Positions 11,377 through 40,004 of a DNA stretch of 64,000 nt are shown here, piece by piece. The notes beneath the pieces were generated by a model. That model was not told the origin of the DNA, made no database searches, and worked only from the letters and a program-made list of their open reading frames with translations. The translations under genes and the position numbers were made by a program. This DNA is from Hirudo medicinalis (Eukaryota; Annelida; Clitellata; Hirudinida; Hirudinidae): contig MPNW01000048.1 in the NCBI GenBank assembly GCA_011800805.1, positions 239,854 through 303,853 on the forward strand. The letters run 5' to 3'. Numbering within the stretch: position 1 is the stretch's first letter; each line of letters opens with the position of its first letter.

Positions 11377-14300
11377 CTGAATTATTTAGTTAATATTCTT
11401 CTCTCGTTTGTGCTACAACAGCGTACTGACAACATTCGCATGGACGCTTAAAAAGCATGTTAAAAAGAATGTTAAAAAGCACGAAAGAAGCAAGCCAGCT
11501 TGCGAGCGAATGGGATGGACTAAGCGACTCTACGCTTTCCATTTAAAGCATCTCTGCCTACGCGCATCCACGCGATCACTGCGACCGTTCATCGCCATCA
11601 TAATCATAACCAGTGCCATAGTTACGGTGACATATTACTAAAGGCATTTGAATATCACCACAAATTTTTATCAAAATAGCTTTCAAACAAAACCAATAAT
11701 TTAACCCATCGCTTTAGTGCTTGTTATACAGCTATAACAATTGTGTTATGTTAAGAGTTGTATTCAAATTCGATTACATTAAAGAAAAGGAAGAATACAA
11801 CCGATTGACAATTAATTATAATTTAGAGGAAAACAACATATTGTGTGAGTGACACTATCGAAACTGGTTGCATTCAACGTAGTAGTGAGTTTAGATGAAG
11901 AAGTAAAACTGACATTTTAATGTTTGGTTCGAGTTTTGTATCTGCTTAGTTGGTCGATCTGATCCACAGAAAGGATGGAAGAATTTATTTATCTTAGAGT
12001 GCCAATTCAAGTTCCCCGGGCAGAGTTCAAGCACTCGTGCATGAATGAATGGGTAAAGTCCCTAGAAGAGTAGTTGCCATTCAATGCACTGCTCGTGCAC
12101 TAATTCATGCATAGAAAATAGTAATAGTAGATTGGAAAGGATGTCAGAAAAGTAATTTCCTTTAATTTGTCAGCACCTATCTCTGCTAGACGTGCCAGTC
12201 ATATTAAGTGTTCCACTGTATCATGATCAGTTTATGTTTTATTTTGATAAAAATCAATTAATCACATTACGCATTCTCTTTTATTTATTGCCACTGTTAA
12301 TAGCAAGTAAAACATTTCCTTAAATATGTCTATTTATAAAATGATAATATTTTAAAATATTAAAATTGGAATTACAATGCTAAAATTTGAGACCACCATT
12401 TTGTATCCTGGAAGTTCATAATTAAACATTGAAATTCAGCTATCAAAAGAATCTTGACAAGGGCAACATAGAGCCTAAATTATGTCGTTTTTACTAAATA
12501 AATTATAAAATTAATGTTAATAATAATAATAAAATATTAATAGTGACCTATCAATCTGCTAAGATATTAAAAGATAGGTAGAATTATTACTTTTATTACT
12601 CACGAGTACCTCAGGGATAAAAATCACAAAGCATCAAGGTTTGGTTCTGAATTTATTGTCCAGATAACACTGATTTTGAGTTCATGTCCAAGTGGTCAAT
12701 ATGGAATTTTTGAGTTCATTTGATTCACAAAACATGCAATAGCAAACAATTTCTCTTTTTACATACTCTGAACGTTTACAAACATAAACATGACATTCCA
12801 CAGATCAAATAAATATTAAATAAGACTTAAGATTTACAAAAGTAAGACTTTACATTTCCCCACCACATTTGAATATTTAAAAGCATTATTATCCCATAAT
12901 TATCATTTACCTCACTTATTATTTCACTTATTTACATCAATGTCACTCATACGAATTGACTTGGAGAAATTCAAACCAACAGCTGGTTGACATCGTATCA
13001 AGTCAATTTCATTTATTTTTTTCATGAGTAAATGATGTAGAACTAGCAAATTTAGAAAGGTGAGGCTTGTATGTAGTGATGGATGTATCAACAAAGAGAC
13101 AATCAACATTATGAAATGCATAATTCAGGAAGATGCAATATCACCATGTCAATCTCACCACACAATGTTTTGAGTATCTTAAATAAATATTGCCCAATGC
13201 TCTACATAGACGCATATGTTGGATAAAAATATTCCAAATCAAAACGAATTGATATGACACACAATTTGCATCAGATCAAGATGGCATGAAGCAGTGTTAA
13301 AATAGTTGAAACATTCAGTGAGGATGTTCAAATGGCAGTTAAATTTTCTATTTATCTTATTCAAATAATTTTATAAATTAAACATTAAATAATTGTTTCA
13401 TTTTATAAAGATGTAGGAGTTAAGATTACCATTGGTGTTGAAACCACCTCTGACTTGTGATACCAAGGTCAGTCTGACAGAAGATTTTATTTCCTTAGGA
13501 CTGAGCCCTCCCTAATAAACATGTAATATTTTTGTTTTTGTTTGTTTGTTAAATGGCCATCTAAGTTATCTGTAAAGTTCTTGAAAGTGAAATCATCAGG
13601 AACGTGAAAGGCCAGAGCAAAGACATCAGATAAAAAGAGGCAAAATACATTCTCAGCACGACTTGGCTTTGAAGAAGAAAAGAAAGAAGATTACTTTCAC
13701 AGCAGCTGGATACTTATTTAAAAACAGTTTCAACTCTCAACTCTCAACAGTTTCTTGCATTGCATAATTATCATTATCAAAAGTCATCATATGCATCACA
13801 ATAAAATTTTTGCTATTTCCTTTCGTGGAATGTAAGTCTAATGCTTAGAAATTCTAGGAGTATCTAAAACACTTTGATGGACGTAACAGTAATGAAATAA
13901 TAGAAAATTAGAAAAGAATATAAAACTAATACAAAATAATAACTAATTAACCGAATAATTTACATCCACGTACGATTTAAAAACCTTTATTATTATATGA
14001 AGACCATGTAAAATGATGATCAGCAGAAAAGAAAAGAGATGAAAGAATATGCTGGAACGTGGATGGCGATGGAATGATGCAGCAACCACAGGCAATAAAT
14101 GGGTTGCAAATGAATGAGTCCTGCAAGTGAGGTACGAATATGTGAAAATCACTCATCCACAAACAGGGGAATCCCCAGGTGGGTCAATCAATCACACTTT
14201 ATGATGCTCAATGTGAAACATTCGTATAGCAGCTACTAACGACTCACGGAATTCAATTCAATTTTTTTTCCTTGGCTTTTAATAAGGTTTAATTCACAAA

Positions 14301-16073
14301 GAATTCCATCACTTCATCACAACTCAGAGACTACTCAAGTTAATTGGTTTATCGATGGAATGCCATTTTATTCTATAGGCCATTCTTTTTACATGCAGGG
14401 GAAATAAACCAAGCTGAGACCAAAGAAATCCTGATTAAATGTTTCATTTGCATCTCATTTGAGGAGACTCAACCACCCATGCATCAACCAACTCACCTAA
14501 AAAAACCAAAATAAAAAAAAACCCTACCTTTATCCTTTTGTTACAGGGAAGGTAATACGTAATCAAATGATAAGATACGAACTACCAATCATTTTCTGAC
14601 TATCGAGGACACGGGGTGCAGAGGTTAGTTCCTTTGCAGAGTGCAAAAGCACAAAAGTCAGAGACTGAGAGTAGTGATTCACAAAAGATATTTTGTCGAT
14701 GCAACAACATTTTAACCATTTAACCAGTCAAATAAAAATATTGCATTGGTCAAAATGTTTATAAATTTAAAAGAAATAAAATACAACAATAAAAACAACC
14801 AAAAAATAAACCCAAGTAAGAGAGCTGAGGATTAATAACTAATTCATTAAATGAATCAAATCAACCATCATTTACAAAGTATTGAAACAAATTCAGGTGG
14901 ATTTTGGAGTGTGATTAAGAAGTGTTAATTATGATTAATATAAATCAATAATTATTGATGTAAAGATTAAGTTTATTACAAGCAAGACTCGACGCAACCT
15001 GCAGAACAGTAAAGCAGTAAAACGAGGACGTGTTTTCAGTTAACTAATGTACCGTTTAATTTATTGCCAACGAAAATTTTCAGAATGGGATTTAACATGA
15101 AATAAATTTCAGTCGACAGAAATACAAAATTCATCATTTAGATGAATCTGGAAGCACAAATGAAGGCTCAAAAATATTTTTTTTTAAATTCATAATAGCT
15201 TTAAGATTGTACAATTTGATTAAGAGAACTATTATTAAGAGAACTCACAGGTTTGCTGCTCTTGATGAGGGTTGAATCATCTTTCTTAAGATCAGACACA
15301 CGTTCATTTATTCTTGATTCTTGCTCTTTTCAATTTCAACATGACATGTGAAACATTTATTTGAAATTATTTTAAGTAAATGGTAAAGTTCTGCTTTGGT
15401 AAAGAATTCAAAAGTTATATAATCATTGCATTACATTCATTAAAGTTGGTAATAAATTCAACTACTATTGAAAACAATAATAACAACAACAACAGCAGCA
15501 GCAACAACAACAACAATAATAATCTAAAAAACATAGCGACCTTCTTCAATGAGACATTCAAGGACCTCTGAAGCAGAACCAGAAGGCCTGTAGAAACGTT
15601 TAGTTATTTAACAAGCTCATAAGTTGTTCTTATTTATTATGTTAATAACAAATTATTAATCATGGCGATAGTGATGGTAATGATCAATTTCGAACTGGTG
15701 GTCCATAAAAGAACGTGATGAAAGACATAACTTAAAAATGATTTGCCAAGTGCACCTCAATTTATTTAACAAAGGTGAACGTCAACCAATCAATAATTTT
15801 AAGCTATTATGCTTGAGAATGCTTAATTTACAAACACAAACCAATAAATAAATAGGTGTGTTAATAATTTAAAGACGATTATAAAATATTCCACAGATGG
15901 CCGATCAACATTGCACACGACCACGTCAAAAGTGGGCTTTTGCGTTCACATTCCAACAAACGAAAAGATTGATAACACAAAATAAAACAATGAACCAAGA
16001 GTCAAGGAAGAGGAGATAAATAAGTAAATATAATGAGTAAATAGACTAATGAGGCAGTGAAAGAGAAACTCAC
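11377..16073. other. no gene called; AT-rich with triplet repeats
   Basis: Mostly AT-rich sequence with a (CAA)n-type tract near 15480-15525. If the kinase transcript continues leftward this is intron or 3' region. One 36-base block at 15249-15284 (minus) has acceptable splice borders and the right phase to follow the exon ending at 16074, but is too short to be convincing. Confidence 0.4.
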
Positions 16074-30847
<14,774 letters not shown>

Positions 30848-30849
30848 AA

Positions 30850-33800
30850 ATGAAAAAAATGAGTGAAGAGGTTTACGTGATTGCTAAATATGATTACACA
30901 CCTCAAAATGACCAAGAGTTGGCAATAAAGAAGAATGAAAAGTTGATATTGCTTGATGACACAAAACAGTGGTGGAAAGTCGAAAACAGTCAGCACCAGT
31001 CTGGAATTGTTCCATCAAATTTTGTCAAGAAATATAAGCCATCAATTTTCACTAGTCTCAGAAACACTCTAGGCAGGAGGAAAGGCTCAAACACTACTTC
31101 GGCTCTCTCTACATTACCCAGTGGCAGTTCTAGCAGAAAAGGTGCTGGTGATAATGGCAGTGAAAGTAGTATCAATAGTGATGCACTTTTAGAGAGTGGG
31201 TCACTTACTATCACGGTGGCTAAATATCCCTATACAGCCATTCAGCATGATGAACTAATGCTGGCAAAAGGTGATCGTGTCATCGTTATGGAAAAATCGA
31301 GTGATGGTTGGTGGAAAGGATGCAAAGTTTCTACCAAAGAAGTTGGCTGGTTTCCTTCTAATTACATGGAGATACCCATGGCTAGCAACATGTATTCTTC
31401 CCCTCATGCAGATGCTCTTTCTGCAACAAATACAGGAGACAATTCGGGAGCAAAATCTGAAAAATGCATTGAAACTGTTGCCACTCTTTATAGCTTCACA
31501 AGCACAAATAGAGAAGAATTAAGCTTCCAGAAAGATGAACGACTTGAAATATTAGAAAAGTCACCACTTGATCCAGATTGGTGGAAAGCAAGGAATGCCA
31601 AAGGAGAGATTGGCCTCATACCCAGAAATTATGTTAGAACTCTTCTGAGCACTGATTCTGGTTGTCCCCAAACCACACCTGAATCTTCACAATCCAACAG
31701 CAGCCTCAGCGGCCAATCTCATAGCGGAGGTCCGTCCAATAGTCGGACTCCGTCCGGAGCCGGAAGGTCGGGAACGGGAGGATCTGCATGGCAAATTCCT
31801 CCCGGAGGTCCTTATTCCAGTAGGTCGTGGTATCATGGTGCTATCTCCAGGCAAGAATGCGAACAGTTGCTGAATTCATCTGCAGAAGATGGAGATTTCA
31901 TCATTAGAGATAGCGAATCAAATGTGAGTTTCCAAGATTTTGTAATTATTTTCATTTCAACTTAACCCTGATGTTGGTGTTTCACATTCATCAATAAAGA
32001 CCACTAAGCACATGATGACAATTATTCTGTTTTATTGGAAGTGAAGATATATTTAGGAAAATGTGTTTGTGAAGAAGTTATTGTCCAATAGAGAGCTTGT
32101 AGATCTATTCTTTAACTAATATTGAGTAAAGAGGCACTCTACTTTTGCTTTTGAAAAAGACATTCCTTCCATGCATACATACATAAGTAGGAAGATGAAC
32201 TTCTTTTACATCAACATTATGTTTTTGGACTGATGCTGCATTCGCAACATAAGATCACTTTAAGACTTAGCTAAATTCATAATTTTCCGTAAATCATGTT
32301 TGATTTATTTTGGTTTGAGCTCTTAATAATTATAATTATGATATTAGGAAAATATATAATAATAGTAACTCCTTGTAAGTCGTAATTGAAGCTCTGTCAC
32401 TCACCTTCGGTCAATGTGATATAGTTTAAGTAAACTGAAGATACAATTTCTGAGGATGTTTAAGCATTATTTATGTTGATGTTGGGGCATTCCACATCAA
32501 ATCAACATGACATCTGACCATTTTAGATGTTGGGCACAGTTGTTAAACTAGATGAGTAAGTTAAAAAACATAAAATTTTAGATTTTTTGGTCAATCTGTG
32601 TCAGATATATGGGTCATTGAACTGAATGCCGACAACTTGAGATGGTTGAGATGCTATAAGTTTGGTTCTAGAGCACCTAGAAGAATAATATTTATGTAAA
32701 ATTAAAGGTATTTGAAGACTCTATTTTGGGCAACTTACTTAGACTTTTTTATTTTCAATATTTAAACAAATGTATGAAGATAGCCTTGTCATCAGGCTTT
32801 GGATGGTCAAATAAGGTCTTGTTTTTTTTTATTTGTGGTTTTGTTTATTGTTTTTTAAAGGTTCAAGCTAATTAATAATTAATTCCTCTCAAGTTTGTTA
32901 CAATTGGTGCTGAATTAAAGCTCATCATTTGTAGTTGTGTCAGGAGCTTTCTAGAGGACATTATTTTTGAACAATTTCATCTTGATAACTAAATGGATCA
33001 GCTATCTGTAAAATGTGATTATTAAACCACCTAGATACTCTATATAACTGGTGTGATTGTATTTTACTAGGGCTTCTTAAAGTGATTGATCAGAAACATT
33101 CTGGTGGTGAAGGTGCCCATTAATCAATTGAAGCTTAAATAAAATTATTATTTTGTCCGTTACCATCCAAAAGTACTGCAGATAACAATTTTGATGTTGA
33201 CTTTAGTATTCTGTGTTCACATATATTTGAATTTACATTCAACTCTCAACTTAAACTTGTTGTTTTAGCAAGAATAATAAGTTGTTTTAAGAATTTAAAA
33301 AAGATTTTTTGATTATTTTACTCATAACAAAACACTGCGTGTGGCCGTAAATTTTGTATTACTTTTCAGAAGATGTAATATATGTAGTTATAGAAACTCT
33401 TGCGAGCAGCAAGGATTTGAACTCCTAACGTAGCCGCAGCAAATCAAAAGCCTCCACTGCCGGGCTACTGATGCCCGATGTATTACATTATATTCTCAAG
33501 CAAAATCTCATAATTCTAAACTGAATCTTTGACCTAACTTCATTTCATTTGAGTTTTCAATTTTGTTTATGGAGTCTTTCTTTATTGCTGCTATAACTTA
33601 AACTAAAAAGTCAATTTCGTATTTTGTACTTAAATTATGTAATAAAATGACACTTTTTAAAGGGTTTCTTAGGTTTTACCTTAAGTGTCTTACAGAGCAA
33701 ACTGAAATGTTTGTTGCCATTTGACAAGCACTAAAAATTATTTGATTAATTGGAGGCTAATCACATTTGAAAGAAGTAAGGAGACAGTTTCATGCATTGT

Positions 33801-36389
33801 CATTTGCTAGTGGCTCATAATGTCTTTCTAGCAAACGAGAGCAAACCTCTGACTTCTCTTGAGCAAGTTTTGCAGTTAAGTTTAGTTATTCATGAGTTTA
33901 GTTTGAACATGGTACTTCTAACAAGCTTAATTGATCACTGGAATGTATTAATGTGACCTTTCACTCATGTTGTCTTGCATTCATTCATTCTTGATATGAA
34001 ATGTTGAATGATGTTTTGTGGATGACCAGGGTAGAACTATTCATACTTTCTATGAGCAGGTCTGAGGTGTGAATTGAGTTTGGATTTATTTGTACAAATT
34101 TGTTGATTTGTGGTTTTATCTTGCATCTATTGTATTTTGTAACAAAGTGTATTTTATTGATATTTTGTATTTGAAGTTTGTGCAAAAATATTTTCCGTGT
34201 TACCTTTCTTAATGAAACTTATATATTGTAATCATAATAATCTACATTTGAAATTTATTGGAAAATGTTGTTGCTATTAGCTAAGTGATTTTTTTAACAT
34301 TCCCTGAGTCTGTAAGTGCCTTAAGCTTTCTTGACAATGCTCTCTCTGTTCTTTCTAAGCCACCCGAGCAACCCGAATCGGTCGTGCATGTTTTCATCGT
34401 GAATTTAAAATAAAATTTGATTTGGTTAGCATTGGTCTTCCAATAATATTGCATGATGTGGTTACAAAAGTTCCAATAATATGCCCATTATCTCATTTTG
34501 TAACTCCTAGTATCAATGTTCTTATTGTCATTTTTATTGAAGATTAATATTATAATAATTAGTTATGGAAGATTTCATTGGACTTATAAACTTTATAATT
34601 CAGTCATGTAATAAGTTTGTTTCTTACGAATAAGCTTTTGATAATTGGTTTGAATTCATTCTATTATATGACTATACATGGTTGTTCTCCCTTGCTGCCT
34701 CATTTGCCAAAAATAATTCATGCAAAAGTGTAGTTGCAGCTTTTTTGAACTTTTTAAAGAATAGTTCTCGCTAATGTCCTTGTTTTACATTCACTTATGT
34801 TTTACATGCAATACAAATTGCTGGGAATTTCGAAAGCCCCGCTAATTAAAACCCCCTGTGCGGCATATCCACCTACATCTGAGCATGAGAGGCACGTTAG
34901 AGTCTTTCCAGTATTTCATCTTATCAAGTTTTAAGTAATCTCTCTCACCCGTGCTTCACGTTCTCTTTCGCCAATTGAATTCCAGCGTCTATTTGTGCAG
35001 TCCATCTGCTCTCCTCAAGAGTTTAAACAACCAACATTCATCACGAATTTAATTGAATTATGTCATGCGCAAGTCATTTCTCGAACGGTCTTTTCTACGA
35101 AAGATCCGCCTGCTGTTGTGCGAGTTGCATATTTCGTGTGTGGCATTGCTTTATCAGAGTCTCTCCTAATAGCGATGATGATGATGATGATGGTGACGAT
35201 ATTCCAGGTGTTTTTAATGCTATTTAAACTGAGCTGAGCTGATTAACCTGAGGAGATCGAATCAATGCAAGTGTTTACATACTTGCTTGTGATTTTGAAA
35301 TCTCCAAATTATCAGTGCTCACGCATCTTGGTGCATCTTTTCAGGGGTGATTTGTTGCATTGAGACGATAATGATGAAACCCAGTGTTTCAGTGCCCGTG
35401 ATAACGATCGATGACGTCATCGCGGGAGTCGCAATAAACGATCGACGATACCGTGAAAATTAAGGCTTCTTTCCCTAGAAATACTCGGATACGTTTCGTT
35501 TCATCGTTTTCTTTGTGTGCCTGGGATTTCAGGCATTCTTTTGCTGACGAGACTCTCGATATGCACTTTTATGGTGAAGAGAGAAATGGCATGTTATCAC
35601 GACAGTTCTTGGAGTATTTCTAATTTTCTCATGTACATTGCATGATGTAGTTAAAGTTCAAACCTAAAAGCATTTGTAGCTCCTCATCATTGTGAACTGT
35701 AAAGGCAAAACATAGAATAAGTTTGTTTGCATGACATTTTCTCATATTAATTATGTCAACCAAGTTATATTTTTATCCCTCACTTTCCCATGTGGATGTC
35801 AAATTTAAAAGACTTGATAATGAAGGCAAACTCATGATCTAATTATTAAACTATCCACATCTACTGTCAAATTGGGCCATTGTGGTACCTATTCAAGCTA
35901 TGCAGTCCCTTTGGATGCTAAGCTTTATCACGGTTGGATACTTAACTTCTTTAAAAGGTTAAAACTTCTTCAAAAAATAAAATTGAAATACGGATTATTT
36001 ATTTGGTTAATGTGACATTTTAATAAAAAGAAATTAGGTATCAATTATATTTTAACTTTCACTGTCAAGCAGAGATTCATGATTCTTGGAGATGTTAGTT
36101 AACTCTAATGTTAATTCATCTTGCACCATAATTTGTTTACAATGCGTAATTAGTTACAGTATATTTTATTGAAAATATTACACAGGTGGGCGACTTTACT
36201 CTGACGTTAAAGGCCCCTCAGCGAAACAAGCATTTCCGAATCATCGTCGACGGAGACTCTTATTGCATCGGGCAGCAGGTCTTCGACAACCTGGATGACC
36301 TCATCGATCACTACATGAAACATCCCATCTATCGACAGAACAACGAAGCACCCTTATTTCTCGTAAAGCCTTTCATAGTGCAACGATGA
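30850..36389 (+). CDS. NCK: NCK adaptor protein (SH3-SH3-SH3-SH2), dreadlocks homologue
   Basis: A cytoplasmic adaptor that links phosphotyrosine proteins to actin regulators and NIK/PAK kinases. Two coding exons, 30850-31923 and 36186-36389, join in phase 0 (GAATCAAAT|gtgagt ... acacag|GTGGGC) to give 425 residues; a second Met three codons later ([13 protein letters not shown]) fits the family start better. SH3-1 is about residues 7-63 (ends GIVPSNFV), SH3-2 about 118-177 ([17 protein letters not shown]) and SH3-3 about 206-265 ([17 protein letters not shown]). A Ser/Gly linker leads to the SH2, about 323-420, with the phosphotyrosine-binding Arg in DFIIRDSES and then [19 protein letters not shown]. 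Length and domain order match animal NCK1/NCK2. The long first exon carries all SH3 domains; the only coding intron (4.26 kb) cuts the SH2. Confidence 0.96.
31924..36185. other. NCK intron
   Basis: A 4.26-kb AT-rich intron with T-rich sense strand. It contains a tRNA-like relic near 33401-33478 and an ATG triplet run near 35176. No other gene is visible. Confidence 0.75.
33401..33478 (-). repeat. tRNA-like/SINE relic
   Basis: The minus strand shows an A-box-like TAGCCCGGCAGTGGAGG and a B-box-like GGAGTTCAAATCC at the spacing of a tRNA. The stems pair poorly, so it is treated as a decayed tRNA-derived repeat, not a tRNA gene. Confidence 0.3.
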
Positions 36390-39300
36390 TGTTAATACCA
36401 AAACTCAGCCCGAGAAGACATCACTGGGACTCTAGGATTATTTCTTTGCGTGACCTTTCGTCAGGGCTTCGAGTGACCTCCGATCGAGTCATTGTAGATT
36501 GCTGGGCTTGCAGTTGATTGGTTGCGATACGTGCGATTGATTTTAATATTTATTTCGGACATTTGGAAAAAGATATTCGCTATTCTTGTTTTGAACACAA
36601 TCACTTTACTCAAACAAGATTCTGGTTGCTAACATTAAATTATCGCTAAGGTTAATGTTTTTAAGTGTGTTGCAGGATGATCAAATAGCCAAGAGTGGTT
36701 GTCAGTTTCTATTTGTAAAACTTGGAAAATCAAAACTTTTGCAGTAGGACATGAAGGAGACTAGTTGATGGAATTTGACAGAGTAGAAAATCTCAAAGCT
36801 TGGAAATTGTGAGAACACAAATGGAATAATCTATTACAGAAACTATAAAGGTTGAGTTAGGTATCGTGGATGATAATTACTTGGAGTTGAAGCTTATGCC
36901 ATTTTTTTGTGGGTCAACTGTTTTTACCTTTATTAAAATTCTCGAGTTCAAAAGCCGAATATCAACAATATTATTATTGCATTCTTTGTCATTGCAATTA
37001 TATTAGTTTCATTTATTTATTGTCATTACTATTATGCCTATTGATTTGTAAGAAACAAGGTAGTGGTGAAGTTTACTTGTAATAATCTTTGGGAACTCTT
37101 ATTTGTAGTGATAAATTTAAATGAGGCAATGATTCCTTGTAAAGATCATATAATGATGTAATTGCTAATATTTTTGTAACTTTTACAAAATCTCGTGTGA
37201 TATTCACAACTTTATTCTTCTCGGCATGCTTTAGCTTAATCGGCTCAATGATGATTTTATTATCGGAGCTATCGTTGATTTATTCTCTCGATCTTTTACT
37301 GTCGGAAATGATGGCACGTCAACTTGTTGATATTAATTGGTTTATCGTGGCTGGCAGATTGAATTTGTAACAACCTGATGTCAGAGATTCAATATTCTAA
37401 AGTCTTAAGTGATGATTTGGTTATTGTATTTCTTGTCATTAATGTTGTTTTTCTTAATTTTTAACAACTCCTTGATGGTATAATAGACTCCCCTCAGCTC
37501 TTGTTCTGATGACCTCCAATTTCATGCTCTGGAAGCAAGTGTGTGACAATCATGCAGGCTTTTGGATCTCACTTGAGCAGATCATTTCTTTACCCTCCTT
37601 TACTTCTTTTCACTACAAGGCATCTTCATCCATTTTTTCTCATTCCCTTCCATCTGAATTTTCATTAATTTTTCTCTATAAGTTGGAATGATTCTTATGA
37701 GTATTTGAGATTCTCCCAGACTCCAAAAATGTTTTGAAAGAACATTGGGAAAAATCTGAAACATGCTTGCACTTGCAACCTTTTGTAAGTCAATTTGTGT
37801 TGGGTTAATTAATCATTTAATTAAGCCCATCATTTATTTCCATGCTAAGACATCTTGATTTCTAATTTCTTAAAGCATATGCTAGACCTAGTCAGTAAAA
37901 GAAGTGTCATCCTTAAGGTGATTAGTAACTCATGGATGCTGACATTTTCACAGATAGGATTTTGTTAAAAGGCTGGAGATGGTTTCCTATTTAGTAAGAA
38001 AATAAAAAAGTTCAATCCTTGTACTCTTACATTGTTATGTTTGATTTTGTTGTTAAAGTTTCAGTTTTGTGTGATTCATTTAATTCTTTGTGGTTATTTG
38101 TGTTAATCCTGTTACTCTTGGCTTGGAGGGCTGCTTATGATTGTAAATGGATGATGAATGTGCTGTTCAGTTGTAACAAATGACACATTGTGTACTGTTC
38201 TAGCACCTGTTTTTGCATGGTTAGTAGAATCTTTATTTATTCAAAATATTTTGTTTTTCAGCCTTTTCAAATGTATGCCTCCATGCCTCTTCCAACAGCA
38301 GAAATGTACTTTCGATGTAGTTTTCCTCGTCTTCTCATCGAGCAATGCAATAATTTGCTCTTTATTGTAAATAAATGCTAGCTGCCGTCAGTCCAAGATG
38401 TTGTTTCCGAAAGCCTGTCTGCTCCTGCTGATTAGCTAAGAATTTATGAGTTATCATAAATTATTCTATTGTAATGTAATGTGTTACTACCTTCATATTA
38501 TTGTTATTATTATTGTTGCTGCTGTTGTGTGAGGTTTCACGGTCACAATTAATGGGTGACAGGAATTGCTCAGGTGCATGTGTGTGACTTTTTCATTTGC
38601 CAGGTTAATACTGTCCCTAAAATTGGATGGGACTGTTGGAAGTGTTGATGTCTTTGAGCTTTGCAAATGGCTTTGAGGTTTAGTGGAATCATTTTAACTA
38701 GATCGAATTTGATGAGCATTTATTATTTATGTCATCAATTGGTGAATAGTTATTTTAATATTTTGGATCCTGACAACACTTTTTTCAAGGTACTTATTGC
38801 CATTGTCTTCATGCAAGTAATTGTCTCTGCATTATAATTATCATTGACAAAAGTTTATTTTTTACTGTTTGATACAGTATGTCGCTAGAGCTGTTCTAGG
38901 CCAGGTTCCTGATGAAAGGCTAAAAGATATCTTGTCCAATTGTCTTTATGAGTTTAATTGGTTTCACCAATTTCCACCATGGATTAAGTTTTGTATTTTT
39001 CTGAAGTGTGAGTAATTGATTGCAAAATGCTTGTGGCAATAGTGGTGATTTCTTAGTGTTTCCATCATCAGATGGCAACAAGCTTTAGTGGCAATCTATA
39101 AATTTGTTTGGAGTGGTTGAGGCTCAGAAGCCTCTGCGCCAGTCCTGTTGCCCCCCCCATCCCCGCACAAGCAAAAAAAGGTTTCTTTGAAGTTGGTGGA
39201 GGTCCCTGTGCAGTGCACATCCCGACCATGCCTAAATCAGGCAATGCCTCCCATTACAGTTACAAAGTAAGGATCCCCATAAAATTAAAAGATCCCTCAT

Positions 39301-40004
39301 TCCGATTGTAATCTCCTAGTTCTAGGACTGCTGGATAAGAGCTGTTTCGTCTCTGTCATTTTCTGGAAGGGCAAGATTACCCAAATCTTAAAATTTTACC
39401 CAACATTGGTTGGTGACTCGCATGCATTCTCACGTCTCAGGCTCTAACATTGGAAAGGTAGAAGCATGACAAAGGTCTCCCCAATCAGGAGAATGAAAGT
39501 GGGAGAGTAGCGAGTCGTTAACTGTGTCTATGGCGCCAGCCATAACATACACGGCCTTCGAGTGAAACAAGCTCGATAACAGCGTTTGAGAGACTCGATT
39601 CGTGGATTGTTGGGCTTTATGAAAATAATCGCAAGATTTGTTGAACGCTTGGTGCAATAAAAATACGATTTCGTGCAATACATGGGAATCTCGCAATTCG
39701 GGAGTTAAGTGAAAACTAAATTTTGAATACTGTAATTAATTACTATTAGTTATAATTTTAAAAGTAAGATTGGTTATTTGAAAGAAACATTTACTTGTGT
39801 GTCCTGCTTTATTACAATCGGTTCTGTAGATCTATGGACATTTTGATGGTTTCCCAAATATTGCTTTTTTGGCATAATTTTTATGTTGGTGTCGACATAA
39901 CATCAAAGTTTTGAAGTGTTTTTGAATATTATTTGAAATTGTGTTGTTTATTTTGTCATGCCTGCGGCACAAAAAATTGGTTGTTTTGACTATACAGCTA
40001 AGAA
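36390..40004. other. NCK 3' UTR and intergenic region
   Basis: NCK 3' UTR and spacer to the next plus-strand gene. One minus-strand block (39430-39711) looks coding and is listed separately. Nothing else can be supported. Confidence 0.55.
39430..39711 (-). CDS. possible terminal exon, unknown protein
   Basis: After an acceptor-like AAAATTTAG the minus frame stays open for about 94 codons to a TGA, with mixed codon use and ordinary composition (for example HEIVFLLHQAFNKSCDYFHK, ending FPMLEPET). No Met opens it, so it would be a last exon. No upstream partner exons were found and the family was not recognised. Confidence 0.28.
   Translation of the reverse strand, partial: HLTPELRDSHVLHEIVFLLHQAFNKSCDYFHKAQQSTNRVSQTLLSSLFHSKAVYVMAGAIDTVNDSLLSHFHSPDWGDLCHASTFPMLEPET

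Noticed and set aside
33401..33478. Possible functional tRNA gene in the NCK intron
   Set aside because: A- and B-box-like sequences are present but the T and acceptor stems do not pair; kept only as a tRNA-like relic.
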